NCBI GenBank assembly: GCA_003641785.1
Contig: QNAO01000024.1
Span: 1 to 9,015, forward strand
From: Thermotogae bacterium
GTDB lineage: Bacteria; Thermotogota; Thermotogae; Thermotogales; DSM-5069
Direction of reading: 5' to 3'
Length of the DNA stretch: 9,015 nucleotides
The notes under the pieces are model-generated. The model had not been told where the DNA came from and ran no database searches. It worked only from the letters and a program-made list of their open reading frames with translations. A program made the translations under genes and the position numbers. Below are positions 1 to 6,974 of this stretch, one piece after another. The first letter of the stretch is position 1. Each line of letters begins with the position of its first letter.

Positions 1-880
1 CTTCGAGTTCCTTTTCCCATTTTTTCTCATTTTGTGAAGCTACTTTCATTTCATAGCGCTGATAATCGGACATGATTTTCAGATTCTTGGGAACAAGACA
101 TCTCGCTAAGAGGCCATCACCCATATCCACTTTGAGAAGATAAAAATCACGTCTACTTGTTTTCACGAGCTCTTTTGCAACAAGAGTTCCAGCAAGTGGC
201 ACAGTGTTTTTACCTTCAAAAAAGTTCTTTGGAAAAAGCTTTTGAAGCCTCTCCATGAGTCCTGGATCTCTTGCGTTGATGACAACAAAGAACACGGGAT
301 CTCCGATGTCAAACTCGGTTATGCTTCTACCAGCGATTGGATCCACGATTGGAAAGGCTTCGGGAAGACTCGCGATGTCGGGTCTCTTCATGACCTCTTG
401 AACATTACTGTCATCGAGATCTTCCCATATATGAAGAAAACTCATTGCCGATATTTCTTCGTATTTGAGAGTGGAAAATTCCACTGTTATCTCCATCTTC
501 AGTGACCAGTCCTTTGTCAGCTCTTCGAGAATGTAGTGCACCAGATCTGAGTCGTTATCCCTGAGAGCAGCGGAGAGCTCTGAGCCGAAAAGAGAAGGAC
601 CCTTTCGCACTATATACGTTTTTACGTAATTACAGAATTCCCTCGAAATATCGGCTACTTCCGGGATTTGGTTGAAAAGCTTCGTTTTGGTTTCGTTGAA
701 TGTTTTCATAAAAGTTGTGTAGTTTTCAGAAAGATCTATTTTCAAAAAGTTCGCGTATCTCGAAGGTACGGCTATGAAATCATATTCAGGAGGCTGATTC
801 ATCTTTCCAAATAAGAAACCCACAATGTTCTCGGCTGTCAATCTGCTTCTAAAGAGTACCTTTACAAAATAGAAATCCAG
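1..880 (-). CDS. Conserved hypothetical protein (Thermotogae-type DUF), 3' end beyond window
   Basis: This reading frame is open from position 880 leftward to the window edge (293 codons, no stop), so its C-terminus is missing. It begins 6 bases after the glgC stop codon (TGA, 887-889), and its ribosome binding site AAGGAG (890-895) lies inside the last codons of glgC. The only start-like codon at correct spacing is CTG at 878-880; the next ones, TTG at 839-841 and a GTG at 821-823, lack a good binding site and would drop an apparently natural N-terminus (LDFYFVKVLFRSRLTAENIV). The protein looks soluble, with no signal peptide or membrane segment. Around residues 177-200 there is a P-I-x-G-x-S-I-x-E-x-x-I-G-D-x-V motif followed by beta-rich sequence. 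From memory it resembles an uncharacterised Thermotogae-restricted DUF family (possibly DUF4899), which I could not verify. Function is unknown. Its place as third gene after glgD-glgC suggests cotranscription but does not prove a glycogen role. Confidence 0.8.
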   Translation of the reverse strand, partial: MDFYFVKVLFRSRLTAENIVGFLFGKMNQPPEYDFIAVPSRYANFLKIDLSENYTTFMKTFNETKTKLFNQIPEVADISREFCNYVKTYIVRKGPSLFGSELSAALRDNDSDLVHYILEELTKDWSLKMEITVEFSTLKYEEISAMSFLHIWEDLDDSNVQEVMKRPDIASLPEAFPIVDPIAGRSITEFDIGDPVFFVVINARDPGLMERLQKLFPKNFFEGKNTVPLAGTLVAKELVKTSRRDFYLLKVDMGDGLLARCLVPKNLKIMSDYQRYEMKVASQNEKKWEKELE

Positions 881-886
881 ATTTGA

Positions 887-2149
887 TCACTCCTTGTGTA
901 GTACAAAACTCCCTGAAGGGATCTCCAAACTCTCGAAATCAGACTCATTCACGCCTATTCCAATGACGCAGTTTTTGCCCACAACAGTTCCTTGTGGAAT
1001 TTTTGCTTCCATACCAACGACCGTTATATCTCCTGCATACACGTTGCTGTCAAGCTGATTGGGAGCATTTTCTCCCACACCGATCTTAACATTTTTTGAG
1101 ATGAAAACATTTTCTGCAATTATGGCATTCTCTATCGTTGAGTTATCTTCGATAACACTGTTGGTCATAACGATACTGTTTCTTATTACGCATCCGTTTC
1201 CCACTTTAACACCCTGGAAGATGACAGAGTTTTCCACACCCCCACTTATTTCACAGCCCTCACTTATTATAGAGCTTATAACAACTGCGTTAGGATCACA
1301 GTAAGCTGGCGACATTTCTTCAGTCTGTGTATAGAATCGCCAGTTTGCATCGTATAAGTTCAGAGGAGGAACAGGCTTTGTGAGTTCAATGTTGCTTTCC
1401 CAGTAAGATTTTATAGTTCCAACATCTCTCCAGTAGCCCGAGAAGCGGTATGAATAAAGATTTCGACCATCTTTCAGCATCTTGGGTATCACGTCGTGCC
1501 CAAAGTCGTGGTTGCTCGTCTTATCCTTTCCATCGCGCTCGAGATATTCTTTCAGAAATTTCCAGTTGAAAACGTATATTCCCAAAGACGCTAAGCTTGA
1601 TTTCGGCTTGCTTGGTTTTTCCTGAAACTCAACGATCTTCGACGAAGGATCTGACACTATTATCCCAAATCTGCTTGCCTCGGTGATAGACACTTCTATG
1701 CAAGCGATAGTTGCTTCGGCTCCATTGGAGATGTGGAAATCCACCATGTCGTTGTAATCCATCGCATAGACATGATCTCCAGAGAGTATCACAACGAAGT
1801 CTGGGTTGAATCTATCAACAAATTCCATATTTTGAAAAACCGCATCAGCAGTGCCCTTGTACCATCCCCCCATGCCGCCAAGAAATGGGGGTAATATAGT
1901 AACTCCGCCTTTCTTCCTGTCCAGATCCCACGGCTTTCCTATACCAATGTGATTGTTCAAGATATGAGGTCTGTACTGAGTCAAGACACCGATGTTGTAT
2001 ATACCGGAGTTAACACAGTTGCTGAGAGTGAAATCTATGAGTCTGTACTTACCTCCGAATGGAACAGCCGGTTTTGCTATTTTTTCTGTAAGCACTCCCA
2101 GGCGTCTCCCGTGCCCTCCAGCGAGTATCAACGCAATCACTTTTCTCAC
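887..2149 (-). CDS. glgC: Glucose-1-phosphate adenylyltransferase, catalytic subunit
   Basis: GlgC makes ADP-glucose and pyrophosphate from ATP and glucose-1-phosphate, the committed step of bacterial glycogen synthesis, in the cytosol. The 420-residue product has an N-terminal nucleotidyltransferase domain (about 1-250) with the glycine-rich loop [10 protein letters not shown] (9-18), the [15 protein letters not shown] segment (26-40), GTADA (99-103), the metal-binding Asp of SGDH (D125), the sugar-phosphate motif QEKP (176-179) and GYWRDVGT (238-245) carrying the second metal Asp (D242). A left-handed beta-helix of hexapeptide repeats (roughly 290-405) follows. All key residues of the active family are present and the length is normal. 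The start is GTG at 2147-2149, preceded by AAGGTGG (2154-2160); a frame extension to 2209 would run into glgD and add residues before the conserved start. It lies 10 bases after glgD, so the two are probably translated together as a hetero-oligomer. Confidence 0.96.
   Translation of the reverse strand: MRKVIALILAGGHGRRLGVLTEKIAKPAVPFGGKYRLIDFTLSNCVNSGIYNIGVLTQYRPHILNNHIGIGKPWDLDRKKGGVTILPPFLGGMGGWYKGTADAVFQNMEFVDRFNPDFVVILSGDHVYAMDYNDMVDFHISNGAEATIACIEVSITEASRFGIIVSDPSSKIVEFQEKPSKPKSSLASLGIYVFNWKFLKEYLERDGKDKTSNHDFGHDVIPKMLKDGRNLYSYRFSGYWRDVGTIKSYWESNIELTKPVPPLNLYDANWRFYTQTEEMSPAYCDPNAVVISSIISEGCEISGGVENSVIFQGVKVGNGCVIRNSIVMTNSVIEDNSTIENAIIAENVFISKNVKIGVGENAPNQLDSNVYAGDITVVGMEAKIPQGTVVGKNCVIGIGVNESDFESLEIPSGSFVLHKE
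890..895 (-). promoter_or_regulatory. Ribosome binding site supporting a CTG start
   Basis: AAGGAG on the minus strand lies inside the last codons of glgC, 9 bases ahead of the in-frame CTG at 878-880. No ATG, GTG or TTG in that frame lies at workable distance, so this site decides the unusual start call for the downstream hypothetical gene. Confidence 0.6.
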
Positions 2150-2153
2150 ATTA

Positions 2154-2160
2154 CCACCTT
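2154..2160 (-). promoter_or_regulatory. Ribosome binding site of glgC
   Basis: AAGGTGG overlaps the last base of the glgD stop codon (2160-2162) and sits 4 bases ahead of the GTG at 2147-2149. It supports GTG rather than the upstream extension as the glgC start. The nearby ATG at 2149-2151 is followed at once by an in-frame TGA. Confidence 0.6.
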
Positions 2161-3266
2161 CACAGTACTGTTCTTTTTTCGACAACAGAAGGAAGGTTCT
2201 CTCCCACAAGCTTCATCTGCTGGCGAACGATCACTTCTTTGTCGAGAATAGCGTTCTCAACCAAGGCGCCTTCTTCTATAGTGGATTCTTGCATGATTAG
2301 AGATCTTCTAACAGTTGAACCAGCTTTCACAACAGCTCCTCGAAACAACACAGAGTTCTCAACTTTACCGTTCACAATACAACCATCTGAGACCACAGAG
2401 TTGACGACTCTGGCGTTGAGACCAATTTTAGGAGGTGGAAAATCTTTCAGTTTTGTGTAAATCTTGCCATAGTTGTAAAACAGCTCCTTTCTGATCTGTT
2501 TGTTCAAAATATCCATGTTGATTCTGAGGTATTCTGTGATTCCCTTCTTTATGTTGCGCCAATATCCATCAAAGACAAAAGCCTGAATGTTCAGCTTGTT
2601 CAAATTTGAGATGATGATGTTGAGCAGGTCATGTTCCCCTGATGGAACAAATGAGTAAAGAAGCTCCATCAACAACTGTTTTCTCAAAAAATAAATTCCC
2701 AGGAATGCGATGTTTGATTTCGGTTTCTGCGGCTTTTCTTCAATAGATACGATTCGAGTTCCAGAAAGCTCAACGATTCCGTATTGCGATAGATCATAAC
2801 TGGAGTCCATTTTCTTAACAAGCAGTGTTATATCAGCTCTTGTAGAGATGTGAAAGTCAAACACGCGTGTAAAATCTATTTTGTATATGTGATCACCGGA
2901 TCCTATCAACACGTGACTCTCTTCCCCGCGCCTCAGGAGTGTCATGTTCTGGTAAATTGCATCTGCTGTTCCTCTGTACCAGTACTCATCGTGCTTGCTG
3001 AGATAAGGTTGAAGAAGGAAAAGTCCGCCGTTTTTTCTGTCGAGGTCCCATTCTTTTCCCGAACCGAGGTGATCCATCAAACTGCGTGGATTGTATTGGG
3101 TCAAGACTCCTACCTTGTTTATACCGGCATTAACCATGTTACTCAAAGTGAAATCAATAGCTCTGTATTTTCCGAAAACTGGCACGGCAGCACTCGTGCG
3201 TTTTGAAACAAGAGCGCCGAGTTTATCACTTTTACCTCCCGCGAGTATTAAGCCAAGTATCCTCAA
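2160..3266 (-). CDS. glgD: GlgD-type paralog of glucose-1-phosphate adenylyltransferase, probable regulatory subunit
   Basis: This 368-residue protein is a divergent paralog of GlgC with the same architecture: nucleotidyltransferase fold (about 1-245) and a shorter beta-helix C-terminus (about 290-355). It shares blocks such as [12 protein letters not shown] (32-43), GVLTQYNP (53-60), GTADA (99-103) and EEKP (176-179). The glycine-rich loop is degraded to GGKSDKLG (10-17), the KPA Lys is replaced (TSAAVP, 24-29), and the second metal Asp is Asn (GYWRN, N238), although the first (SGDH, D125) remains. In Bacillus-type GlgCD enzymes GlgD is known to be inactive alone and to modulate GlgC; I infer the same here. 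The TTG start at 3264-3266 is chosen because GGAGGGG lies 6 bases ahead; a GTG start at 3300-3302 would lie next to the predicted promoter's transcription start. It is the first gene of a leftward operon with glgC. Confidence 0.93.
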   Translation of the reverse strand: MRILGLILAGGKSDKLGALVSKRTSAAVPVFGKYRAIDFTLSNMVNAGINKVGVLTQYNPRSLMDHLGSGKEWDLDRKNGGLFLLQPYLSKHDEYWYRGTADAIYQNMTLLRRGEESHVLIGSGDHIYKIDFTRVFDFHISTRADITLLVKKMDSSYDLSQYGIVELSGTRIVSIEEKPQKPKSNIAFLGIYFLRKQLLMELLYSFVPSGEHDLLNIIISNLNKLNIQAFVFDGYWRNIKKGITEYLRINMDILNKQIRKELFYNYGKIYTKLKDFPPPKIGLNARVVNSVVSDGCIVNGKVENSVLFRGAVVKAGSTVRRSLIMQESTIEEGALVENAILDKEVIVRQQMKLVGENLPSVVEKRTVL

Positions 3267-3272
3267 GAAAAA

Positions 3273-3279
3273 CCCCTCC
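3273..3279 (-). promoter_or_regulatory. Ribosome binding site of glgD
   Basis: GGAGGGG on the minus strand with a 6-base spacer to the TTG at 3264-3266. It decides the start, since upstream in-frame ATG and GTG codons have no such site and the conserved [10 protein letters not shown] sequence begins right after the TTG. Confidence 0.7.
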
Positions 3280-3307
3280 ATTGGTATTTTAACACTCAGC
3301 ACACATC

Positions 3308-3336
3308 ATTCTTGAAGTTTTGTTCTAAAATGTCAA
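3308..3336 (-). promoter_or_regulatory. Sigma-70-type promoter of the glgD-glgC operon
   Basis: The minus strand reads a perfect TTGACA -35 box (3331-3336), a 17-base spacer and an AAGAAT -10 box (3308-3313, 4 of 6 consensus bases). Transcription would start near 3301, leaving a leader of roughly 35 bases before the glgD TTG. It lies in the only divergent intergenic space of this half of the window, and the -35 box is 4 bases from the rbgA ribosome binding site on the other strand. Sequence evidence only. Confidence 0.6.
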
Positions 3337-3340
3337 TTGA

Positions 3341-3346
3341 AAGGAG
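3341..3346 (+). promoter_or_regulatory. Ribosome binding site of rbgA
   Basis: AAGGAG sits 9 bases ahead of the TTG at 3356-3358, fixing a TTG start for rbgA that yields the family's typical N-terminus MWYPGHMAK. A convincing -35/-10 pair for rbgA was not found; TAAAAT at 3326-3331 is only a weak -10 candidate. Confidence 0.7.
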
Positions 3347-3355
3347 CTGAGAACT

Positions 3356-4126
3356 TTGTGGTACCCAGGACACATGGCAAAAACAATCGCACAACTCGAT
3401 AAACTGAGAAAAGTTACTGATCTTGTTATTGAAGTTGTGGATGCGAGAGCTCCCATCGCAACACGATCTTACAACAAAGGACCTGTTAAGAAAAAGCGGA
3501 GCTTAGTGATTCTCGCTAAATCGGATTTGGCAGATCCCCTTGTGACAAAACAATGGCTTTCCTGGTACGAATCAAGACAACAGGCCGCATTTCCCATTTT
3601 CAAGGGTATTTCTAAGAAGGAAATAGTGAAATTCCTTTCCAAAGTTCTTCGCACTAAAGATTATTTCGCTGTGGTAATAGGCGTTCCGAATGTAGGTAAG
3701 TCAACATTTATCAATACATTAAAAGGACAGAGATCTGCGACTGTTGGCGCTGTTCCCGGTATTACGCGTGGGGTGCAGTGGTTTTTCGTATCTGACAAGC
3801 TCAAGGTGCTTGATACTCCAGGACTCCTGTTACCAAGAATATGGAGTTTAGATCTCAGTGCGAAGCTCTTACTGTTGGGCTGTGTAGATAAAGACCATGT
3901 CGGTCCAAATGTGATCGAGCGTGCAATTGATTTGTTTTTAAAGACAACTGGAGCTTCCGATATGTCTTCTCATGAATTTGTTCAAAGCTTTGCAAAGAAG
4001 CGCGGAATGGTGGCTAAGGGAGGTATTTTTGATCTGAACAGGGCTACTGCTGTCTTGCTGAATGAAATTGCAAGTGGTAAATGGGGGCGTTTCTCACTTG
4101 AAAAACCAGAGGAAGTGATGGAGTGA
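3356..4126 (+). CDS. rbgA: Ribosome biogenesis GTPase RbgA (YlqF family)
   Basis: RbgA is a circularly permuted GTPase that acts late in assembly of the 50S ribosomal subunit in the cytosol. The 256-residue product shows the permuted motif order: MWYPGHMAK at the N-terminus, DARAP (29-33), the G4 position AKSD (54-57), then G1 GVPNVGKST (109-117), G2 PGIT (134-137) and G3 DTPG (153-156), followed by the helical C-terminal domain (about 170-250). It is slightly shorter than the roughly 280 residues of the Bacillus protein. The G4 motif has Ala where NKxD normally has Asn, which is odd because that Asn contacts guanine. The start is TTG, set by AAGGAG 9 bases upstream. It is the first gene of a four-gene plus-strand operon and its stop codon overlaps the GTG start of the TPR gene (GTGA, 4123-4126). 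Confidence 0.93.
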   Translation: MWYPGHMAKTIAQLDKLRKVTDLVIEVVDARAPIATRSYNKGPVKKKRSLVILAKSDLADPLVTKQWLSWYESRQQAAFPIFKGISKKEIVKFLSKVLRTKDYFAVVIGVPNVGKSTFINTLKGQRSATVGAVPGITRGVQWFFVSDKLKVLDTPGLLLPRIWSLDLSAKLLLLGCVDKDHVGPNVIERAIDLFLKTTGASDMSSHEFVQSFAKKRGMVAKGGIFDLNRATAVLLNEIASGKWGRFSLEKPEEVME

Positions 4127-5766
4127 AAACAGCGATTGTGTATCTTCCCATTAAACCAGAAAAGGCAAAGGAAATGAATCTTCCCTTAAAGGTACCTGTT
4201 CTTGCAAAGGATTTGCCCAAAATTCTGGACGAAAATACCATACCAATTGATGTCTTGATTAGAGGGTTAGAGGCTCAGTTCGAGATCAGTAAAGATGAGT
4301 ACTACCTGTCGTATCTTTTGTATTTTTACTATGAGAAAGTAAAGATATTCATGAATAAAGGAGATTATCGGGCAGCGCAGAAGCATTTGCGGAAAGCGGG
4401 GGCTTTGAAGAAGGATTATCGCTATGATTTCTTTTCAGGTATTCTAAGCACAAAAACAGGTGATTATGATTCAGCAGAGATCTATCTCAGGTCAAGTGTA
4501 TCTAAGAATCCCAACTTCGCTTTGGCGCATTATGAACTTGGTAACTTGCTGTATATTCAGAAGGATTTTCAAGAAGCTATTTCCGAGTACAAAAAATCTC
4601 ATGATCTTGACAGAGACTTCTTACTGCCGCTCTTGAGAATAGGAGATTGCTGTATGGAGATGGGTAACCTTTATGATGCCAAGAACTTTTACAAACTCGT
4701 GGTAGAAAAGGATGAAGATTTCTTCGAAGCCCATGCGAGGCTGGGTGTGTTGTACAACGTTCTTCAAAGCTACAGGAAGGCGGAGAATCACCTAAAAGCC
4801 GCGTTGAAAATAAACGAAAATGACGCGGACACGAAGCTGAATCTGAGTCATACTCTCATAAGATTGGGCAAGCACTTTGAGGCGCTTGAGATTCTCAATC
4901 AGCTTTGTAAAGAAAGCGATAACCCGATCTATCTGAATGAATACGCTCTGCAATTGAGAAGATTAGGATTCTACGAGCAGGCAGTTGAGGAAATTGAGAA
5001 GGCAAAGCAGAAAAGCGATGATCCGTATATATCGTATAACCATGCTCTTCTCACCGTATTTGTAGATCTTGATAAAGGTAAACAACTTTTGAAAAGGGTT
5101 CCTAAACAGTATAGTGACAAAGCGAAAGAACTGCTGTTTTTTCTTGAAAGGTGGCGCTTCGATCAGATAGAAGCACCAGACTGGTTGAAGGAAACTGTCG
5201 AGAAAATCGAGCCGTTCTTACAACCAGATGTGGATCTTGTGAGACTGGCGCACCTTTTGGAAAGCACTCCGAGAATCGAGCAACTTCGCAACGGATTTTT
5301 CCCAATGCAGGATACAAACGCAGACACATCGAAGAACCTCGACATAGTTTTGGCAATTTTATTTGCTTCAGCGAGAGATCCCATTGCACTTGAAAAGAGC
5401 ATAACAAAGACATCTGTTGCGCTTTTTGGTAGTGGGACAATGTTGGGCGTGTCAATAGCATTGATGCGTTGTTTTCTGCTTATTGTTGACGAAGGTATTT
5501 TCAATTTAGAACATTTTCTTTGGGATGTAATCCCCGTCATTCAAGACTGTGATTTTGAATTTGCCAGAAGACTTTCTAAGCTTGAAGAGGAGAGCTTTTC
5601 CTTTGAAGATCTCTCTTTTGATTTTTCGGGGAAAGGAAGTGAGTTGCTGCTCAAGCTTGTTCAGATTCTCATGATAGATCCCTCTGAGGAGGAAATTAAA
5701 AACATCGATTCGCGTGAAATTCGCGATTTTGCTCTTGCTATGACAAAAGCAAAGAGGAGGTGTTGA
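4123..5766 (+). CDS. Tetratricopeptide-repeat protein of unknown function
   Basis: This 547-residue protein has no signal peptide or membrane segment, so it is probably cytosolic. An N-terminal part of about 75 residues (charged, with IPIDVLIRGLEAQFE at 40-54) precedes a run of TPR-like helical repeats at roughly 79-112, 113-146, 147-180, 181-214, 215-248 and 249-282. Typical TPR spacing is visible, for example GDYDSAEIYL, KDFQEAISEYKKS, GNLYDAKNFYKLV and QSYRKAENHLKAALKIN. The C-terminal 230 residues (about 315-547) show no motif I recognise. TPR arrays act as protein-binding scaffolds; the partner is not evident. The GTG start overlaps the rbgA stop by 4 bases and follows AGAGGAAG (4108-4115), so the two are probably translationally coupled. 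The end carries the ribosome binding site of apgM. No enzymatic role should be assigned from this sequence. Confidence 0.88.
   Translation: MKTAIVYLPIKPEKAKEMNLPLKVPVLAKDLPKILDENTIPIDVLIRGLEAQFEISKDEYYLSYLLYFYYEKVKIFMNKGDYRAAQKHLRKAGALKKDYRYDFFSGILSTKTGDYDSAEIYLRSSVSKNPNFALAHYELGNLLYIQKDFQEAISEYKKSHDLDRDFLLPLLRIGDCCMEMGNLYDAKNFYKLVVEKDEDFFEAHARLGVLYNVLQSYRKAENHLKAALKINENDADTKLNLSHTLIRLGKHFEALEILNQLCKESDNPIYLNEYALQLRRLGFYEQAVEEIEKAKQKSDDPYISYNHALLTVFVDLDKGKQLLKRVPKQYSDKAKELLFFLERWRFDQIEAPDWLKETVEKIEPFLQPDVDLVRLAHLLESTPRIEQLRNGFFPMQDTNADTSKNLDIVLAILFASARDPIALEKSITKTSVALFGSGTMLGVSIALMRCFLLIVDEGIFNLEHFLWDVIPVIQDCDFEFARRLSKLEEESFSFEDLSFDFSGKGSELLLKLVQILMIDPSEEEIKNIDSREIRDFALAMTKAKRRC
5754..5761 (+). 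promoter_or_regulatory. Ribosome binding site of apgM inside the TPR gene
   Basis: GAGGAGGT is formed by the last codons of the TPR gene (AGG AGG TGT TGA). It sits 7 bases ahead of the ATG at 5769-5771. GTG at 5760 and TTG at 5763 in the same frame overlap or abut this site and are therefore unlikely starts. Confidence 0.75.
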
Positions 5767-5768
5767 AG

Positions 5769-6974
5769 ATGTACGATCGGCAAGAGTTTATCTCAAAGAT
5801 TGTGCAAAAAGCAGAAACCAAGCTTGTTCTGTTGGTTATGGATGGTGTTGGTGACCTCCCGGTGAATGGTAGAACTCCACTACAGGCGGCTTCGACTCCA
5901 AACCTTGACAGTATTGCATCTCAGAGTGAGTTGGGACAAACGATACCAGTTTTTCCCGGAGTAACGCCGGGAAGCGGTCCTGGTCATCTGGGAATCTTTG
6001 GATATGATCCCGTGAAGTACCAGATAGGTAGAGGTATCTTAGAAGCCCTGGGGACAGATGTTGAAGTGGGTGCGAAGGACGTCGTCGCTCGTGCCAACTT
6101 TGCGACTGTAAAAGATGGTATTGTTGTTGACAGACGGGCTGGAAGACCCGCAACCGAGGTGAGTTCTAAAATCGTTGAGCTCTTAAATAGTTCTATCAGG
6201 GAGATACAAGGTGTGCGGGTCAGTTTCTATCCTGGCAAGGAACATAGGTTTGTCGTGAAGTTAACTGGTGATGATTTGAGTGATGAACTGACCGATGCTG
6301 ATCCTCAGAAAGAGGGTCGTCCGATAGAGTGGTCAAAGCCGCTCACCAGTTCTGCTAATAAAACAGCCGAGATAGTCAATGAGTTGATGCGTAGAATTCG
6401 TGACACATTGAAAAATGAACCAAAGATGAATTTTGCACTTATAAGAGGGTTCTCTAAATACCCTCACCTGCCGCAGTTCCCAGAAATTTACAAGCTCAAG
6501 GCTGCGGCCATCGCGACTTATCCCATGTATCGTGGAATTGCAAAATTGGTAGGAATGGAAGTCGTAAAAACAGGTTCAGAAATACAAGATGAGCTTGAAT
6601 CTCTTAAAAAATGCTGGAATGATTTTGATTTTTTCTACGTACACATAAAGAAGACAGATTCGTATGGAGAGGACGGAAACTTTGAAGCCAAGGTTAAAGT
6701 GATAGAAGAAGTGGATAGGCTTATTCCAGAGCTCATCAAGTTGAATCCCGATGTGCTCGCTGTCACTGGTGATCATTCAACTCCTGTCTTGATGAAATCC
6801 CACAGCTGGCATCCAGTGCCACTGATGATTCAATCTGAGTTTTCAAGGAAGGGGTTGAATAGCAAGTTCGATGAATTTGAGTGCGCACGCGGAACTCTTG
6901 GCACTGTTCAGGCACTGGATGTCATGAGTTTAATCCTCGCTCACGGAATGAGGTTGGAAAAGTTCGGCGCATGA
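5769..6974 (+). CDS. apgM: 2,3-bisphosphoglycerate-independent phosphoglycerate mutase, archaeal type
   Basis: ApgM interconverts 3-phosphoglycerate and 2-phosphoglycerate in glycolysis and gluconeogenesis without a bisphosphoglycerate cofactor, in the cytosol. It belongs to the alkaline phosphatase superfamily, aPGAM branch, also found in some thermophilic bacteria. The 401-residue product has the metal site MDGVGD (24-29, D25), TPGSGPGHLGIFGYDP (66-81, with S69 the likely phospho-acceptor), DSYGEDGN, then VTGDHSTP (D335, H336) and SHSWHPVP (H345, H348), the expected two-metal ligands. Length is normal for the family. The ATG at 5769 is chosen by the GAGGAGGT 7 bases ahead. It begins 2 bases after the TPR stop and its own stop overlaps the comEC ATG (ATGA, 6971-6974). 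A phosphopentomutase or other phosphatase role is unlikely given the full aPGAM motif set. Confidence 0.95.
   Translation: MYDRQEFISKIVQKAETKLVLLVMDGVGDLPVNGRTPLQAASTPNLDSIASQSELGQTIPVFPGVTPGSGPGHLGIFGYDPVKYQIGRGILEALGTDVEVGAKDVVARANFATVKDGIVVDRRAGRPATEVSSKIVELLNSSIREIQGVRVSFYPGKEHRFVVKLTGDDLSDELTDADPQKEGRPIEWSKPLTSSANKTAEIVNELMRRIRDTLKNEPKMNFALIRGFSKYPHLPQFPEIYKLKAAAIATYPMYRGIAKLVGMEVVKTGSEIQDELESLKKCWNDFDFFYVHIKKTDSYGEDGNFEAKVKVIEEVDRLIPELIKLNPDVLAVTGDHSTPVLMKSHSWHPVPLMIQSEFSRKGLNSKFDEFECARGTLGTVQALDVMSLILAHGMRLEKFGA

Noticed and set aside
242..505. Plus-strand open frame of 87 codons
   Set aside because: It lies wholly antisense to the hypothetical gene, has no ribosome binding site and no recognisable sequence features.
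1949..2300. Overlapping plus-strand frames of about 100 codons across the glgD/glgC junction
   Set aside because: They are antisense shadows of two well-supported genes, and their translations lack domain-like character.
1980..3150. Near-repeated nucleotide blocks, for example around 2000-2040 and 3119-3155
   Set aside because: They encode the same conserved motif in the paralogs glgC and glgD, so they reflect gene duplication rather than a repeat element.
5102..5540. Minus-strand and plus-strand frames of 80-125 codons inside the TPR gene
   Set aside because: They overlap each other and the TPR gene in other frames, lack binding sites, and have Ser/Arg-rich shadow-like composition.
6881..6970. 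Upstream extension of comEC into apgM
   Set aside because: The added 30 residues are charged and unlike a ComEC N-terminus, whereas the ATG at 6971 begins a typical hydrophobic segment and overlaps the apgM stop.
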